A DNA stretch of 64,000 nucleotides from Amoebophrya sp. A120 (Eukaryota; Sar; Dinophyceae; Syndiniales; Amoebophryaceae), in NCBI GenBank assembly GCA_905178155.1, contig CAJINV010000004.1, forward strand, positions 5,930,828 through 5,994,827. Direction: 5' to 3'. Made by a program: the position numbers and the translations under genes. Every line of letters starts with the position of its first letter. Position 1 is the first letter of the stretch. A model generated the notes under the pieces. The model did not search any database. It had not been told where the DNA came from and worked only from the letters and a program-made list of their open reading frames with translations. Below, piece after piece: positions 36,701-50,400 of the stretch.

Positions 36701-39700
36701 CTACCACCAGGGAGCCCGCGTCTCTGTCTGGTTGTTCGAGCTGCAGGTCGACGTGATGTTGGCCGTCACCTCCGTGCTCCGCATTTCGATTGATTGCAGA
36801 AGAGGCAGAGGACGCGGCTCCTTTGGACCCCGCGCGAGACGAGGTAGGTGTTTTACTTCCAGGTCGCTTATTATTCCTCGTACCGGTCAGTGGACGCTGC
36901 TGCTGCCCCCCTGAGTAGATTCCCTTCGGTGGATGTTGCTGCCCGCTCGCACCTGGGATTGGGAGTCTCTCTTCGTCCTCCTCCCCCACAGAGCGAAGCT
37001 TTTGCCTTATCTTCGCGGACCTTTCTTCTTTGTTCTGTTGTTTCCTTTTCAACAAGGGATCTTCCTGTTCCTTCGGTCGGTTCCTCTTCTTCGTAAGCGA
37101 TTGATTCTCGTCACTGTTCGCGTTCATGCCGCTCGCATCATTTTCATTTTCTTGCGGAAGTTGCTCTGCAATGGGCGGCGGAGATTCTTGACTCTCGTGT
37201 GCTCCTGGCGCTATGACGAGCTGTACGTCCTGTTCTTCTCCAACCTGGTTGTGCGCGACAGCACCAAGAGAAGCAGCATGATCTACTCCCGTCGCGGTCG
37301 CTGCTTCACCGGAAAGACCAACTACTGGTGCACGAGGACCCGCAATAGCGGCGCCGTCAGATGGTAGCCCTTTGTGGTGCTGGAGTGCAGCTACAACATT
37401 CTCGCCGTCTGTCGTTTCTCCACCAGTAACAGCGCCAGTACCCCTCTCTTGGTAGAACAAGTTTGCGTTTGCGCCGACCTTGGGTTTTTTCTTCTCGTTA
37501 TCACAGGAAAAAGTGTTAGCGCTAACGGATTTTGTGATGCAGTAATGCATCACAAAACGTGCCCATGCTAAAATTTGTCATGCATAGCATGCATGTTAGG
37601 CAAAATCTGTGATGCATATTTGCAATCTATGAAAACCGTTAAAGTTAAACACTTTTTTGTTTGATACTCGTCCTTTGGTCGCTCCTTGCGGATCGGCGCG
37701 GTTCCGGCTTCTTCCTCGGCCGCGAGCTGCGCCGCGCGCTCCGCCCGTGCGTCCTCGAAACCCTTCAGCGCCTTCCTCACCTTCTCTTCCCCCTTCGCTG
37801 CCGCGGGCGGTTCGGCCGGCGTCTTCGTGCCGACTAGATACCGGACGAAAACAACCCCGCCGTAAAACACCGCCTTTCGCCCGTCCTGCACCCCGCGGAG
37901 CTCCGCGGGCGATAAATCCACATCCCGCTTGCAGGTGACGAACCGCAGCATCTGCGCTCCTACCTCCTTCCACTGCAGGATCTGCTGCGCCGCCTTTTCT
38001 ATGGAATGCAAAATTATCATACTAGTAGAAATCGCATGAGAAATGTCCTCAGCATGAGAAATGGAATTTCAATTTCTGGTGCTGATTTACCTTGGGAATC
38101 AGATTTGTAATGGAAGATTGGCGCGATTACTACGAGTACGATATTTTTGCAGTGCATATTTTCGTACCGGCTCTTCCACATGGCGCAGGTTTTCGTCAGC
38201 GTCCGGATCTTCTCTTTTGCCGCGTCTAATTCCATATGAATTGCAAAAGTATCGTACTAGTAGTAATTGCATTACAAATTACCTCAGCATGACAAATGGA
38301 ATTTGCCATGCTGTTTTACCTCCTTGGGATGTAGATTTGTAATGCATAATTGCAATTACTACGAGTACGATACTTTTGCACAGGATATTCCACGCGGAGC
38401 TCGTTCGCCTCCTGCTCGGCAATCTTCTTGGCCTTGATGTACTTCTGGCAGTTGATATGCGAGTGCACAACTCCCTCTCCCCTTCATTTGAATGGCATTA
38501 ACAGCAACACAAATGCTGGCATAAATGCAGCCTTTGCATGACAAACTCGCGACCCAGTCCAGTGCTGTTTCGGCTTCCGAAATCTGTCATGCAAGATGTG
38601 CCAAAGAGAAAAGGGTGGACTTGGTATTTTGCATGACAAATGAGGGGGAGGGAGAGTTGTGCATTGTCGTAGTTGACGCACACCCCCTCCGCGGCCAGGG
38701 TCAGGTTCTCCCGCAAAATCTGAATCTCCCACTTTTTCGCCATCTCGGAGGTCTTCAGGTGCTCCACCTCGCGGTTGCGCTTCTGCAGCTGGTGCTGAAT
38801 GGTGTCCAGCTTTTCCGCCTGGAGGAGATGAAGGGGGAGCTGTCCTCCGCCGGCGCTGTCATCTCCGGGATCGAAAATTCTTGCTCCAGTGGCCGCTGGA
38901 CCTCCCGCAGTGGCGATATTATCGGCAACTTGGTCCACGAGGGCACCTTCAGCGGGCGGCGGGGAAGATGGTGTGGCAACAGCACCGTCCTCTAATTGGG
39001 GCGAGAGAGGAGCAACAGCGGGAGAAGTCCCACTCGCAGCAGATCCTGGGGACCATCCGGGCGGCGACGGCGTGCCGGATAGCGGTCGCTGTTTCCTCTT
39101 GGTACCCCCCCGACCCGTTGGACTACGACTACCTGCTGTGCTTTTTGCCATGACGGCGTCAGCCCCGGGTGAGGGATCTTCTCGCATCAAGACTTCCTTC
39201 TGGATGTCCCGTTCCTGCTTGGCCGTCAACTTCGTCGGCGATTCGCCCTGCACGTGCTGGTGGTACAGCAAATTGTTCCTTAGCACCGCGATTTCGCTCC
39301 GCGCCGTCTTCAGCTCTATTCGGAGGTCCATCTGCGCAGCGCGCTCCCGTTGCAGCCGTCGTTTCACCTCTTGCAGGGAGTTCAGAGCTTTTTCTTCCTC
39401 GCGATCGGAGGGGTTTATGTTCAAATTTGTTCCGAGGTTGTAGTTCATCGCACCATGCCCATGCACCTGAAGATGTGCTGCTACCCCTCCACCGGAGGTG
39501 TTGCTGTTGTAGTACTGTGTTCCATAAATGTGTTGCACGATTTTTCCCGCGCCGGCGTTGCTCAGGTTGTGGTCAAACTGGTAATTTTGCTTGCGGCGGT
39601 GGACGCGATTTGTTTGCTGCAACCGAATGTCAGACGAGGATGTGGCGCCCCTTGTTCCCGGCGCATTCCCATTCGGGTCCTCTTCTACCCAAGGCTGCCA

Positions 39701-39952
39701 CGAGTTCGGAAACTTTTCAAGATTCAACTGCGCCTGTGGACGACCACCTCGTGATGTACCAGTTGTAGTTGTATTCATACCGGAAGCACCAGTTGTGGCA
39801 GAGACCGGTCTGCGCCTCGGTCGCGTGGCTGCTGATGGTGGTCCACTGACAACTCCAGCACGCGCCGAAGCTGCGCTGGCTGGACGCGACGTGGGGAGTG
39901 GAGGCGTAACTCCGATCATGTGCTGCAGCTGCTGCGCAGGGTCCCGGCTCAT
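33719..39952 (-). CDS. Gene D: coiled-coil protein with acidic domain, ten exons
   Basis: Exons 39952-38672, 38455-38388, 38234-38159, 37999-37667, 37498-36104, 35934-35649, 35335-35252, 35074-34604, 34290-34244, 33991-33719. Removing one 5-bp repeat per junction gives 1,422 aa with no internal stop. Start MSRDPAQQLQHMIG. A low-complexity N-terminus is followed by coiled coil (LQEVKRRLQRERAAQMDLRI; QLQKRNREVEHLKTSEMAKK), a long acidic and Lys/Glu-rich segment (about 710-1040), another coiled coil (ELEHEELLDFREQYELCYNE) and a helical C-terminus ending FGGGGAS. All nine introns are introners. The architecture suits a structural or cytoskeletal/ciliary scaffold, but this is inference; no family recognised. 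Confidence 0.82.
33992..34243. mobile_element. Introner, family III
   Basis: 252 bp; flanks TCGCG and TCGCT. Joins LLQS to ESLLQ in gene D. Confidence 0.88.
34291..34603. mobile_element. Introner, family II
   Basis: 313 bp; flanking repeat TGGGT. Joins STAT to QTDHR in gene D. Only a 47-bp exon separates it from the introner at 33992. Confidence 0.92.
35075..35251. mobile_element. Introner, family I, diverged
   Basis: 177 bp; flanks CCTGA and CCTTA. Joins TLDDK to DGNNK in gene D. Confidence 0.82.
35336..35648. mobile_element. Introner, family II, diverged TIR
   Basis: 313 bp; left end TATGGATGTGTCAGAGTTGA against the family TATGGAAGCGTCAGGAT. Flanking repeat CATCT is exact. Joins FDGKM to LESID in gene D. 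Confidence 0.9.
35935..36103. mobile_element. Introner, unassigned or decayed family I
   Basis: 169 bp; ends TATGCAATACAAATTTCTCG and GAAATTCGCGTGCGGATA with weak mutual pairing. Flanking repeat AGTCG is exact. Joins KKLID to CTMNE in gene D. Confidence 0.8.
37499..37666. mobile_element. Introner, family VIII
   Basis: 168 bp; ends TATCACAGGAAAAAGTGTTA and AACACTTTTTTGTTTGATA. Flanking repeat CTCGT. Joins PKDE to KKKPK in gene D. Same family as 61562-61728. Confidence 0.9.
38000..38158. mobile_element. Introner, family I
   Basis: 159 bp; flanking repeat TTTTC. Joins KSRYE to KAAQQ in gene D. Confidence 0.92.
38235..38387. mobile_element. Introner, family I, near-consensus
   Basis: 153 bp; flanking repeat TTCCA. 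The inner arms GCAAAAGTATCGTACTAGTA and TACGAGTACGATACTTTTGC pair almost fully. Joins LRVE to LDAAK in gene D. Confidence 0.93.
38456..38671. mobile_element. Introner, family IV
   Basis: 216 bp; flanking repeat GTTGA. Right end reads GTCGTA rather than GTCATA. Joins VCVN to CQKYI in gene D. Confidence 0.9.
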
Positions 39953-41465
39953 CTTGTGATCTTGAAATTTAATAATGTTGGTTCGTCTACTATGGTTCGC
40001 CTTTCATCAGTAGCACGAAAAGAAAAACGGCGGCGGCGCTTTGATGTTGATGGGCGCCATCAGACTTGTACAAAAGTAGGACCTTTCCTTGTTCTTTCTT
40101 TCCAGCACGGCAAATGCAACACAAATACCCCTCAATCGTCCACCTGGCCTCCATTAGAGCAAATTACAAAGGCGGTGATGAAATGGAAAAAACGAAACAA
40201 CGACTCGAGCGATTTTTAGTCGATCACGAATAAAAAAAGGCGACCGAAGCGAGGACAAAGAACGAAGACGACACGAGCTTCTAGAGGCACCAACGACAAT
40301 TTCTACTTGGTTGCGTCATCAACAAGATCAAGAGCTTCTAGGATCTTTTTCCAAGAATGAAAATTGGCCGCAACAACGCGTGCTATCAACGAAAAGGGCT
40401 TCTAGATGTTGTAGTTCTTGTCACTCAATTCAGGAAGTACTGAATGCCTTCGTATCTATCGACAATTCCTCTCGTGCGTGCAACTCTGAAATGGGTTAGG
40501 AAGTCGTCGAAACGTAATTCGCAACGACACGGCTCTTGTTGATCGTCATGCGTTTGATGATGAGGGTCCCAATAATTAGGTCTGCCGAGAAGTCCGTCGT
40601 TTTCTTCGTTCGGTAGGATGGGCGCTACGCGGATACGATGCGGAAATTAACATCAATGATGATGGGTGCTGCCGAAGACGAAACGTCACGCGTCACTGCT
40701 TCTCTTGGTGGGAGCATGCCATGCAGCCAGCCTCGTCGACCTCGTCAGCTGATTTAAGCGTCAGCTACCCTGACGCGGCTAGGGTTTTGCATTACTTTCT
40801 TTGTGGGCGTAATTGGGAATAATTGTCATGACGATTCTGGAGGTAATCCCAACGGGTTACGTTATGTCTTCCACGGGAAGTTTGCGGGTAGCAAGATGCT
40901 TATTTATTGGAAAGAAGCTGGTGGTAAATCAGAATGTTTTTGATTCTTAAAACTTGGTTAATAAGAGTTATCTCTGTGTAAAGTTCGAAAAAAAAATCGT
41001 GCAAGGCAATTTTTCAGGTTTAAGAGAATTTGTAGTCCGAAAGCGCTTTCAAATCAAATGTCTAAACGTATAAAAAGTCTTGGTGAGAGCATGAGCATGG
41101 AATGCTGAAGTCTTGTCTAAAATGTCTATAAAACTGAGCATATGAAGAAATGTACTATGGACTTTCGTGCCTGCAAATTCAATCGGTCAGGGTCAGGCTC
41201 ATGTTACTTATGTCTGTCATGCGAATTACCATGTTGGTTGTCAAAAACGGTTTATACGTGGCAAAGATAACGTCAATGAATTGACGTTCTTGTATGTCAA
41301 AATAAAAACAAAACCGAAAAAGTGTATGTTGTCAGAGTCAGAATCAATGAAAAAAAGCCTGTCAAAATAGAATGTGTCTTCAAACGAAACAAACTTCAAA
41401 TTGCATTTTACAAATTCCATCGCTCACGACGATAGATCTACAGTTGCATCTCCCCGATAATTTCG
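39953..41465. other. Intergenic region between genes E and D
   Basis: 1.5 kb without a credible gene. Three short GCTTCTAG motifs occur between 40279 and 40406. The sequence is AT-rich from 40800 to 41400. No introner found. Confidence 0.5.
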
Positions 41466-44400
41466 TCACCGTATCGCTTTCTTTCCCAGCAGCCCATTGA
41501 ATTTCGCGAAGGAGAAGAAATCCACGACGCTCATGGTGCCCAACGGCGCGAAATTGCGGAACAATTTTTCCGGGACTTGTGGGTCCAAATGTGGATCTCT
41601 GTAAATCCTTCTCAGCATCTTGTCGAACTCCTCGATTTCGATTTCCCCACTGCCGTCCTCGTCCACCTGTTCGAACATATCCCACAAATTCATCATGGTC
41701 CAACGCGGCACCTTCATTTTCGCCGCGAGCTCCTTGACCTGCTGCGTCTTCCAATCCAGTTCCACGTGCTCCAGCTTCTTCGCGGAAATTTCCTTCACTT
41801 TTTTAATCGATTCTCCCCACTCACCCGCGTAGAAGTTTGCGCGGAACTGCTCGTAGATGGTTTGGGTTTTGTTCTGCGTGGTGCTCCCTGTGTTGTTATG
41901 CTCTGCAAAAGTATCGTACTCGTACTAATTGCAATCATGCATGACAAATCTTGTTTCTTAGCCAAATCAGCATTACAAACTCCATTTCTCCTTCTGAGAA
42001 AATTTGTATTGCGATTTATACTAGTACGATGCTTTTGCAATGCATAGTTGTTCATCTCCTCCTTAAACGCCGCGTCGTCCGCAGTGGTGTTATCGAATGC
42101 AAAAATGTCTGGGTCTGGAAGATTTTGAGATTTGTCATGCTTGTCTGGCATGACCAAAAAGTTTGTGATGCGCGTCCAAGAAGAGCAGACCCTTTTGCCT
42201 GTCATGCAAAAACGCAGTTTGTCATGCGAAAAACGCAACACAAAAAGGCGCGGATGTTTCTCATGCTTGCCTGTGCATTACAGAGCATTCACTATTCCCA
42301 ACGCAGCATTACAAGTTTCCAGACCCAGACATTTTTGCATTTGATAGGTGTTCGGATCGATCAATTCCTGCCGCAGACCGGTTTTCGGATTCATCACGGC
42401 GACTTGGTCGATGATGTTGTTCACATTGTCCTGTTGCTGCTCCTCATTCTCGTCGCCGTCGTCATCGAACGGGTTCGTGCACTTGGCGAGCCGCTTTTTG
42501 ATCCTGTTCAACTCAAACGTCTGCCTACCCAAATCTTTCTTCAGCTTCAACGCCCTGCGCTCGAACGCCGCGAAGCTCCTTCTCTGGGCGAATAACACCT
42601 GCTGTAATTCTTGCGGCCCTAAATCGACTGGAATGACCGATTCCAGCGCGTTCTTCGCGAACTTCCGCTTCTCCGGGTCTGATCTTTGCAATAACGCTCT
42701 TCTCAAGTGTTCTCTCGTTTTCTCGAAGCTGTCCTTCTGCTTCTCGAACTCCTGAAACACCAGCCCATTCGGGTCGTGCATGGCGACGTGATACCCCGGC
42801 TTCCGCAGTAACACGGAGGGGGATCTATTCGTATTACTCACGTAGTCGTACCAGTCGAGTGCCACGTCGTTCGACTGCATCTTTTTCCGGTTCTTCCTTT
42901 GCTGGTTCAAAAACAACTGCTCCCTTCGCGCCGCGATCGCGCGGGCCTCCTTCTCCGCGTTCATTAGAAGCATGATCCGGGTCGGCGGTTTCCCTGTCTC
43001 CGCAATCATCTTCAACACCATCTGCTCCGCCTTGTTCGTCGAGATCGGAGCGGCGGGGGGAGAAGCGGCAGCAGCACCTGTCGGACTACCAGCACCTTGC
43101 TCCCCTACCCCTCCTGCAGCTGTCGCACTAGCTGTAGGCGAGGGAGCCGGCGCTTCCACTTGCAACGTCGTGGTCTTTTCACCGGACTCATCCAATTCTC
43201 CGGCGACCTCTTCGATCGGACTGGTGCCGGAAATTTCCGGGGAAATCGCGCGTTCGGGACTGCTGAGGCCATTCACTCCTGCTCCGGAAGTAGAACCACT
43301 ACTCCCACCTATCGCGGCGGATCTTTGCATCGCCCCGTTGTTCGCCCCAGACGTCGCCAATGTCGCTTTCCTCTTCGCGTCTTCCCTCATCTGGTCCTGG
43401 ATCATGGCTTGTTTTTCCCCCGGGGCGGACGGGTCGTGCACCGCGATCCGCAAGAAGTCTCGGCGCATCCTTGACCGGACCGCGGCTAACCCCGGCGTGT
43501 GAAAGCCCTCCCCGGCCGCTTTGGCCTTGATGTACTCGCGCTGATATAACTTCCCCAGCTCCGACTCCGGCGCGGGCGTCTTGTCGCGCGTAACGAAGTG
43601 CCGTTTCGGTAAAGGTCCGCGTCTGCGTAATTGCAAGTGCCGTAGTTTCCGTAACCGTTGCTGGCGGTCTTGTAAGTAACTCGCAAACTCGTCGAACGTG
43701 GCTTTTTGCAGGTCCAAGTAGCTCATCTCCGGAATTAAACTGTGCTCCCGATGGTGGTGCCGCAAGCTCGGGTATCAAATGCAAATGTGTCTGGGTCTGG
43801 AAGAATGCAGATTTTTGTCATGCTGTTTTGGCATGACACAAAACGTCTGTCATGGAAGCCCTAGCATCACAGATTTCGAGAAGCTTCCGCATTGCTTAAT
43901 CCGCATGACAAATCCCCCATTTTGGTGACAGGAAATGGGCAAATTTTTCTCTTGCTGCCTATGCATGAGAGATTTGTCTGTGTTGCGAAATGCGCACTAC
44001 AAGTTCGCTGCATCCTTCCAGACCTAGACATATTTGCAATGCATATCGGGTGCTCGTGCTCGAGAAGTTTCGCCGAGGATTGCTGCTCCACGGTCATGGC
44101 GGCTGCGCCACGTGTCGTTGTACTAGTGGCTGCACCTCCAGCAGTATTTGCTGTGCCTGTGTTTGGATTTGCTTTTCTAGTCCTGTTCTGCACCTCGTCC
44201 GCGCTGCTGAGCGCCCCTTCGGTCGACGAGTCGGTTCCACTGGAGGAGGAAGAGGAATTCTTGTTCTCAGTGCCAGCAGTACGACCCGTTGCACCATCAG
44301 CTGCCCCCGCACCACCTCCGGTGCTATCACTCTCGTCCCCACCAGCGGTTTGGCTGCTGGTCGGCCGGGCGAATAACGGTCCGAAGAGAGACTGTTTCAT

Positions 44401-47400
44401 CGCGGTCCTCAAATCTCGGGAGAAGATATTATCAGGACTGCTCCAGTTCAACTTCGGGACGCCAGGGTGGAGAAACGTGTTCTTCTTGTTGTTCTGCGGT
44501 ATGATTTCTACTGCCGCGGCTTCTCGATTTGTTGTAGTTCCCCGACTCGCGCGGTTGGCGACCTTCATCCAGCGGAAGATCGACCAAGTGTCCCGGTCGG
44601 CTTTGGTCTTCGGCGCAGAAGATGCCTTAGAATTTCCTCCACTGGTAGTTCCTCCGATTATCTCCTCATCGATCATGTCCAACCTTATCGGCTCCGCGAA
44701 CATGGCATAAGGATCACTAATATGCTGTGCAAAAGTATCGTCCTCGTACTAATGGCATTTATGCATTACAAATCTTCTTGTTAAGGCAAATCCGCATTAC
44801 ACATTTCATTTGTTGTAATGCTAAGCCAATTTGTAATGCCATTTATACTAGTTGTACGATGCTTTTGCATTACATAACTAATCGACTCCATCAAACTTGT
44901 CGTCCCGATCGCGGCGTCAAAATTCTCCTGCAAGTACTGCCCGGGGTTCGGGTGGTTTTGTGCGTTGGTAGTCAAGTGCTCCAACACCGTTTCAAACGGC
45001 ATCACGTGCTTCACCTCCTGCGGACGATCTAAGAAGTGCAACGTCGCGAGGTCCCGCCCCTGCTCGATCACCGTGCCGTGAATCCCGCGATTCCGTTCGG
45101 ACAGTGTCCGGAAAAACAGTAACCCCGCGAGATCGGCGTCGGAGACCAACCCGAGCTTCATGGTCGCTTTGTCACCCCGGTCCAAATACCGCTCTCGCGC
45201 TTCCTGCCAGATGTTCTGTACCAAATCCGGAAAGAACAGGTTGTGTACCGAGGGTAACGCGTTGCGGAACGCGGAACTGGGGATCACGGAATCGGGCGAG
45301 AAGCTGCCAATCACGCTGTTTGGTACGGTTTGTTCAATCCCCGCCGGCTTCCGGGCGCGGAAGGGCAGGTAAAATTGGACAAATAAGTCGCGGAACCGGA
45401 ACACCGCCTGCACCATGCCACTGTCTGTTAAACTTTGGCGGACCAGGAATTTCGGTAGCTCGTCCTCGACCAGTTGCTGCAGCGTCTCTTCGTTTTCCTC
45501 CTCTTCTTGTTTCTTCCTTTCGTCGAAATCACGCATGGCGTCCGCGAGGTTGCGCATCTCGTCTGCCATCTGGTTTCCGAAGGAGTTGTGCCTTGTTGGG
45601 TTGAATTTGTGCCCCATCGGGTTCACTAAGGAGAGGCTGGTGCTGGCGCCGAACGAGAGCGTTAACGTTCCCTCTAGCGCGGACTCCGTGGTGCCGCCAA
45701 ACGGACTGGTCGCGGAGGTTGCTGCGCCGCCGGGGGAAGAGGCCGCGCTGTGGTCACCCAACTGGACAATATTGTTCTTCCCTGTCGAAGGCGCGCTGGA
45801 CGTCGCGCCCCCGGGACTGCCGACGACCAGGGTGGTCTTCTTCATATTAGAACCGGGTCCAGCTTTCGGCACTGCAGATGATCCAGGAGCTGCAGCTGCT
45901 CCAGCGCTCGCTGATTTCGGCGTCTGCGCCTGGCCCAATCTCTTCCCCAGCTGCTTGAACCCGCCCGTTTTCTTCATCCGAGTCGCCATCTGGGACTCGA
46001 TCTTCCACTCCAACGTGGACGGGTCGGAATACCCGAGAAGAATTTGCAAATCGATGACGCCTCTCCCCTCCCGGTCAAGAGAATCGAAAAACATGTCGAA
46101 CGGGAGACCAAAGGACTGGAAGGTATCGATGTGCTCGTCGTTGAAGAAGCGTTTCAGATTTAACCTGTTGATCTGCGGCGACTTGGTCTCCACGACCGTC
46201 GTGACCCCCGCCACCATCGCCCTTTTTTCGATCAACAGGTCTTGGTACCGCAGAATTTCGTCCTTTTTCGCCCCCCAGGCGGCCGCGGCGCTGGGCGGGT
46301 TTAAAACGCGGCCAAGCGGGTAGCTGGACTCGCGCTTCGCAGATTTGAATTCCTGCTTCCACCCGTACAAGGGGAGCTCCCCGCACTCATTGTACAGCGG
46401 CCGGGCGAAATGCCCGAGACCACACCACTTGCTCTTACTCCGCAACCGCGCGCGCTGCCCGCCCAGTTCGCCGTGCTCGTCGCCAATGTGGAGATTAATC
46501 GGGTTGTTGAACTTGAAGCAGGGCTCGAACCGCTTCAACTTCCGCTTCCCCAGCGCCGGCCCGTGCTTCGCCAAATACTGTTTCGCGCGCTTCCGGGTGA
46601 GTTTGTGCTGCTGCATGGTCCGTTCCGTGATCCCCGGCTGCGGGTTGCGCAGTTTTAACCTCCCTCCCACGAAGTTGTACCCCCAGTTCCGGCCGTGGCG
46701 GGCGGTCACCACGTCCCGCTTAGTGTCTCGCCGCAGCTCGGCGTGCTTCTTCGGGTACCACGCGGCCAACTTCCAACTCGCTTCGTTCGGCCGGGAAAAG
46801 GGCCCCTGGAGCAGCTTCTTCGAGTGCATCTCGCCGTCCAGCGTGATCTATCAAATGCAAAAATGTCTGGGTCTGGAAGAATGCAGATTTTTGTCATGCT
46901 GCTTTTGCATGATGACACAAAATGTCTGTCATGTAAGCCCTAGCGTCACAGATTTCGAGAAGCTTCAGTATTGCTTAATCTGCATGGCGAATCCCTCATT
47001 TTGGTAACAGGAAATGGGCACTTTTTGCCTCCTATGCTTGAGAGATTTGTCTGTGTTGGGAAATGCGCATCAAAAGTACGCATCCTTCCAGACCCAGACA
47101 TATTTGCAATGCATATGATGGGAATGGTCCGGATGTTCGTGCCGTGCAGCAAATCCTTCCGCGGCACAATCCGCTGCATCGTGCCCCCGCCGGTGTAGCG
47201 GCACAACCGCGTGTAGACATGTTGTAATGTCCCGTAGCGGCTAGAAAAAGCGATTCTCACGGCTTCCTCCAACGTGATGCGGCAGAACTCCTCGGCTCCG
47301 TAGGGGGTTTTGGACTGTTCCACCACCTGTTTGAAGTACGCTTTCACCTCCTTCGCGACCGAGGAGCGGGAATTGACCATTTGAGAATTCCCCAAATCTA

Positions 47401-50400
47401 AACCAACAATCCGTTTCCGCACACTCGCTATGTACTGGGACGCCGATTTCTTCCCGCCTGCCTTCCGTTTCGCCGCGACAATCGCCAGCTCGGCCTTGCG
47501 GTCCTTCAGCTTCACGATCTTCATCCGGCCCTCTGCGCGCTGCCGCACGCTCATCGCGTTCGAGTCGCTCGTGAACCGCCACCTCGCGGCGGTGTCCGTG
47601 TAACCGGTTAACCGCGCAGAACGCAGCTTTCCTGACTTGTCACGGATCTTCTTCGGCTTCTTCGGCTTGTATTCCGGAGTTGTAGCTTGCTGGTGTTCCT
47701 CCAGCTCTTGAACCGAAACTCCCTTATTCCGCGTCTCAGCGTCGCCGTCAAGGTCCTGCTCCACCGCAGCTTCAGCCAGTCCCTCCGTCGTGTCCTCTAA
47801 AACGACGTACTCGTCTTCTAAGATCGTTTCCAGCTCCAGCGCCTCCTCATCTACATCGTCGGTGAATTCGGCCATAGAGGACGATAAAACCTCCTGCTCC
47901 GCGAGCTTTTTGATAAACTCGGCTTCCTCCGTCGCCTCGGGGAAGAGCTGCTTCTTCAAGTAGAATTTCGCCACCTCGCTGCACACCTGCACTTCTGCTA
48001 CTGATTCGACGTAGAGGTAGTTCCGCAGGTAGTCACAAGCCACGTTCAGGGCCTTCCACTGTTTCACATTATTTTTTCCACCAGTTGTGCTCACGACCAC
48101 ATTAGTCGTCGTTGTGTTCTTCGACGCAGCAGCAGGGGCAGCAGAATCAGAATCTCCAGCTGCGCGAGGGCTGACTGCACTCTTGTTCGGGCCTCCTGCT
48201 GTGCCGGAAAAATTTTTATCCTTGTTGTTGTTCCCCTTCGGCGTCCGCGGCTCGCTAGCGGTCGTAGTTCCCTCTTCTTCCTCGTCCTCTTGATCCTCTA
48301 ATTTGTTTTTTAATAGTTGAATGAAGAACGCGTCCGCCGCTTTCCACCTTTCCACGGTTGGAGGCCGGTCGTAGAAGAAGTTGGTCTGACCCTGCGCGGT
48401 CAGTTCCGCTACCTCGGGATAGGGGTGCGTCATGTCGTACTGCGTCCCGTCGATGGTCCCGCGCCCGATCTTCCCGATGAAGTGCTTGGCCTCCGCGTTT
48501 TTCAGTGTCAGTTGCGCCCCCTCGGTGGACAGATCCACTTTGTCCGCACCCATTTCCAACTCCGACCTCGGGGCGTTGATCCCGCCGGATTTCCGTACGT
48601 TCACGCCGGAAGACCGCGCGTCGTGCATGAGTCGCTCCTTTTGGACGACCACTTTATTGCTGTACCGCCAGGGGTCGTTCCGCACCCCGGTGTCGATGTC
48701 GAAGGTTTCGCGGGGGATTTTGATCTTGGCCACGTCCCCATCGGGCGTCCAATACATTCCCAACCGATTCATCTCCCACTCGCCACGCTTCTGGTGCGCG
48801 ATTCTTCTCTTTGCGTTTTCCACCGCCGCTAACCGCGCGCCCTGCGGGCCGGAACCCGGGTACTGAAGTTTGAGATATCCAGTAAAGTCCGCCATGACCG
48901 GTGCGGCCAGGTCCGCCTCCATCATGGCTTTTTCCAGTTGGGAATACAAAGTCTGCCCCTGCATCCGAACTCCGACGGGGGCGGGTTCGCGGTCGGAGTG
49001 ATGTTCGAGGTGTTTTTTCTTCTTGCTGGTCATCTTGGTAGAAGACGGATTGCCATGATTCCGAGTAGACGTAGACACGGCTCCTGCAGCAGCTCCAACT
49101 GGTGGAGAAGTTTTGATACTTCCGTCTTCGACAACTCGAACATGGCGTGTTGTACCTCCGGATGGACTACCAGCAAGAACCGGCGACACCGCCGTTGGCA
49201 GTGCATTCAAGTTGCGTTTCGTCAGTGGCGTGTGCACAATTTCCTGCCGGGACGAACCGAGATCTTCATTGTCGTGGCCCTGCTGCTCGTGGTTCTTAAA
49301 ACTTCTATCGACTTTGATTTCCGTCAAAGTTTCCTCCGGAGTGTGGTAAATCTCCTGCTGGTGCATCAACTGCGGACTGTTTTCAACTATTTTCCCTTTC
49401 GGCATCAACACTTCCAACGACGGATCTGGCCCGACCTCCGTCACATACGCTCCGTTCGGCTGCAACACTGGGACGCGGCGCAGCGTGGCGAAGGAGGGAA
49501 GTTCAGACGCGGAGTGGTCGCGCCGCTCCAGAGTTGGGAACAATTCCTTCCTCGGTGTCGTGGACAAAATTTCGCTTGCCAGGCTGTCGATCTTCCGGTG
49601 GATTTTTTCCTCCTCCGTCGCGTCCCGATCCAAACTGTCCACGAAGTGCACATTCGCGTTTTTGTCATTCGGCGATGGTTTGTTGTACAATCGTTTGTAA
49701 GGCGGCATAGAAATGTGGTGGTGTACGTGGATGATTTTTTCCCCGTGTGCGCCGACGTCGTTCGTGATTTTGTAACTCCCTGGCGGTTTTTTCTTCTCGT
49801 TGTTCAGCAAATCGGTTCTCAAATGCTCGCTCATGCGCTTATCATCCTTCGTCAACCCGCTGTGACCCTTTTCCTTCTGGTTTCTCTCCCTTTCCATCAC
49901 CGCTTTGTCTCCCATGCTGGTTCCGCCTCTCTGAAACGCCAAAAACCCGCCGACATCCTCTTCCTCGAGTTTCTGCCTGGAAATCTTCTGTCTTTCCCGG
50001 AGTTCATCCAGCTCTTTCTGCTGCTGTTGGAGGCGTTTTTGTTCCTGCTCCTCTTCATCGAGTTCCGTTTTCTGCAGAAACAGATCCACTTCCTCCAAGT
50101 CGTACGTGATCGCGTGGGGGCTCAAAGGGACTTGCCGTCCGAGGAGGTTCCACCGATGGTGAATGTTCGTTTCGTCAGCATCATCGCCAGCATTTTCGTT
50201 TAGTACCTCTGCCTGTCCCCACTGCCGCCCCAACCGCTCGCGCCTAAGCAGCTGTGAGAAAGGGGACGCGATGGGTTCCAGCTCGGTGATGCGGTTGAGC
50301 AGATGGTTAAAGGCTGGCTTGGCAAGCTGGTCAGCGTTATCATGCTCGGGAGCGGCGATTTCGGCGTCTGCGTCAGCACGACCAGCTTGTTGCTGATTCT

